A stretch of 5,899 bases of DNA from Methylococcaceae bacterium UBA1147 (GTDB taxonomy: Bacteria > Pseudomonadota > Gammaproteobacteria > Methylococcales > UBA1147): positions 4,838 to 10,736 of the forward strand of contig DBZZ01000072.1 of NCBI GenBank assembly GCA_002311315.1. Direction: 5' to 3'. The position numbers and the translations under genes were made by a program. Positions 5,734-5,899 of this stretch are shown here, piece after piece. Below the pieces are notes generated by a model that did no database searches, was not told the DNA's origin, and saw only the letters and a program-made list of their open reading frames with translations. Each line of letters opens with the position of its first letter. Within the stretch, counting starts at the first letter, position 1.

Positions 5734-5899
5734 CTACATTGGCTTGGGGTCGCGTGTCACCCTGATTTCAATGTCCGGGTACAATTCTCTCGGGCTTTTC
5801 AACGTCGGTTTATCCAACCCGTGCAGTTTAGCCAACGCCCAGGTTGCCCCAACTGCTGCAGCGGCATGACCCGTCTGCATCGCCAGGCCATATGCGTCC
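5734..5899 (-). CDS. 3' end of an unrecognised gene (54 residues visible, continues beyond window)
   Basis: A minus-strand frame is open from the window edge to a TAG at 5734-5736, giving 54 complete codons. The visible C-terminus has an alanine-rich, helix-like stretch (TGHAAAAVGATWALAKLHGL) followed by a charged tail ending RVTRDPKPM. I do not recognise the family. The GHAAAA helix faintly resembles C-terminal cofactor-binding helices of some FAD-dependent oxidoreductases, but that is a guess. It does not look like the C-terminus of a tyrosine integrase, the usual neighbour of a tRNA integration site. A frame this long can arise by chance, but the composition looks protein-like and there is a natural stop. 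Confidence 0.6.
   Translation of the reverse strand, partial: DAYGLAMQTGHAAAAVGATWALAKLHGLDKPTLKSPRELYPDIEIRVTRDPKPM

Noticed and set aside
3856..5899. Duplicate of a tRNA 3' end marking an att site
   Set aside because: I looked for a second copy of the tRNA-Ser and tRNA-Arg 3' ends in the flanks and found none within the window.

Overview
The window looks like a chromosomal segment of a gammaproteobacterium. The order alaS, lysC, csrA, tRNA-Ser(GCU), tRNA-Arg(ACG) is a known gammaproteobacterial neighbourhood: pseudomonads carry alaS-lysC-rsmA next to Ser and Arg tRNA genes, and E. coli has alaS-csrA-serV-argVYZQ. The CsrA protein is nearly identical to that of E. coli through its first 48 residues. 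I cannot name the genus.

Layout. Bases 1-1824 hold the C-terminal part of alaS (alanyl-tRNA synthetase), whose 5' end lies outside the window. After 34 bases comes lysC (1859-3079), an aspartokinase with two C-terminal ACT domains. A 405-base spacer follows, with an inverted repeat just after lysC and a probable promoter and leader for csrA (3485-3676). A tRNA-Ser(GCU) gene follows at 3765-3855. Then, on the opposite strand, a gene for an uncharacterised outer-membrane-type lipoprotein occupies 4190-5281. A tRNA-Arg(ACG) gene sits at 5492-5568. After it comes a short non-coding stretch with a perfect tandem 11-bp repeat, and the 3' end of an unrecognised minus-strand gene (5734-5899) runs off the window.

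How the parts fit. alaS and lysC are close and co-directional and could share a transcript. csrA encodes a global post-transcriptional regulator and probably has its own promoter. The two tRNA genes, adjacent in related genomes, are separated here by about 1.6 kb containing the antisense lipoprotein gene, and tRNA-Arg has a good promoter of its own. Sequence beyond tRNA-Arg looks like possible accessory DNA at a tRNA 3' end, but no integrase and no att duplication is visible.

The points most worth a second look are: an internal, in-frame Shine-Dalgarno plus ATG in lysC that would yield a separate ACT-only regulatory chain; the split tRNA-Ser/tRNA-Arg pair; and the tandem repeat just past tRNA-Arg. 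I see no CRISPR array, insertion sequence, or clearly new multi-gene system.
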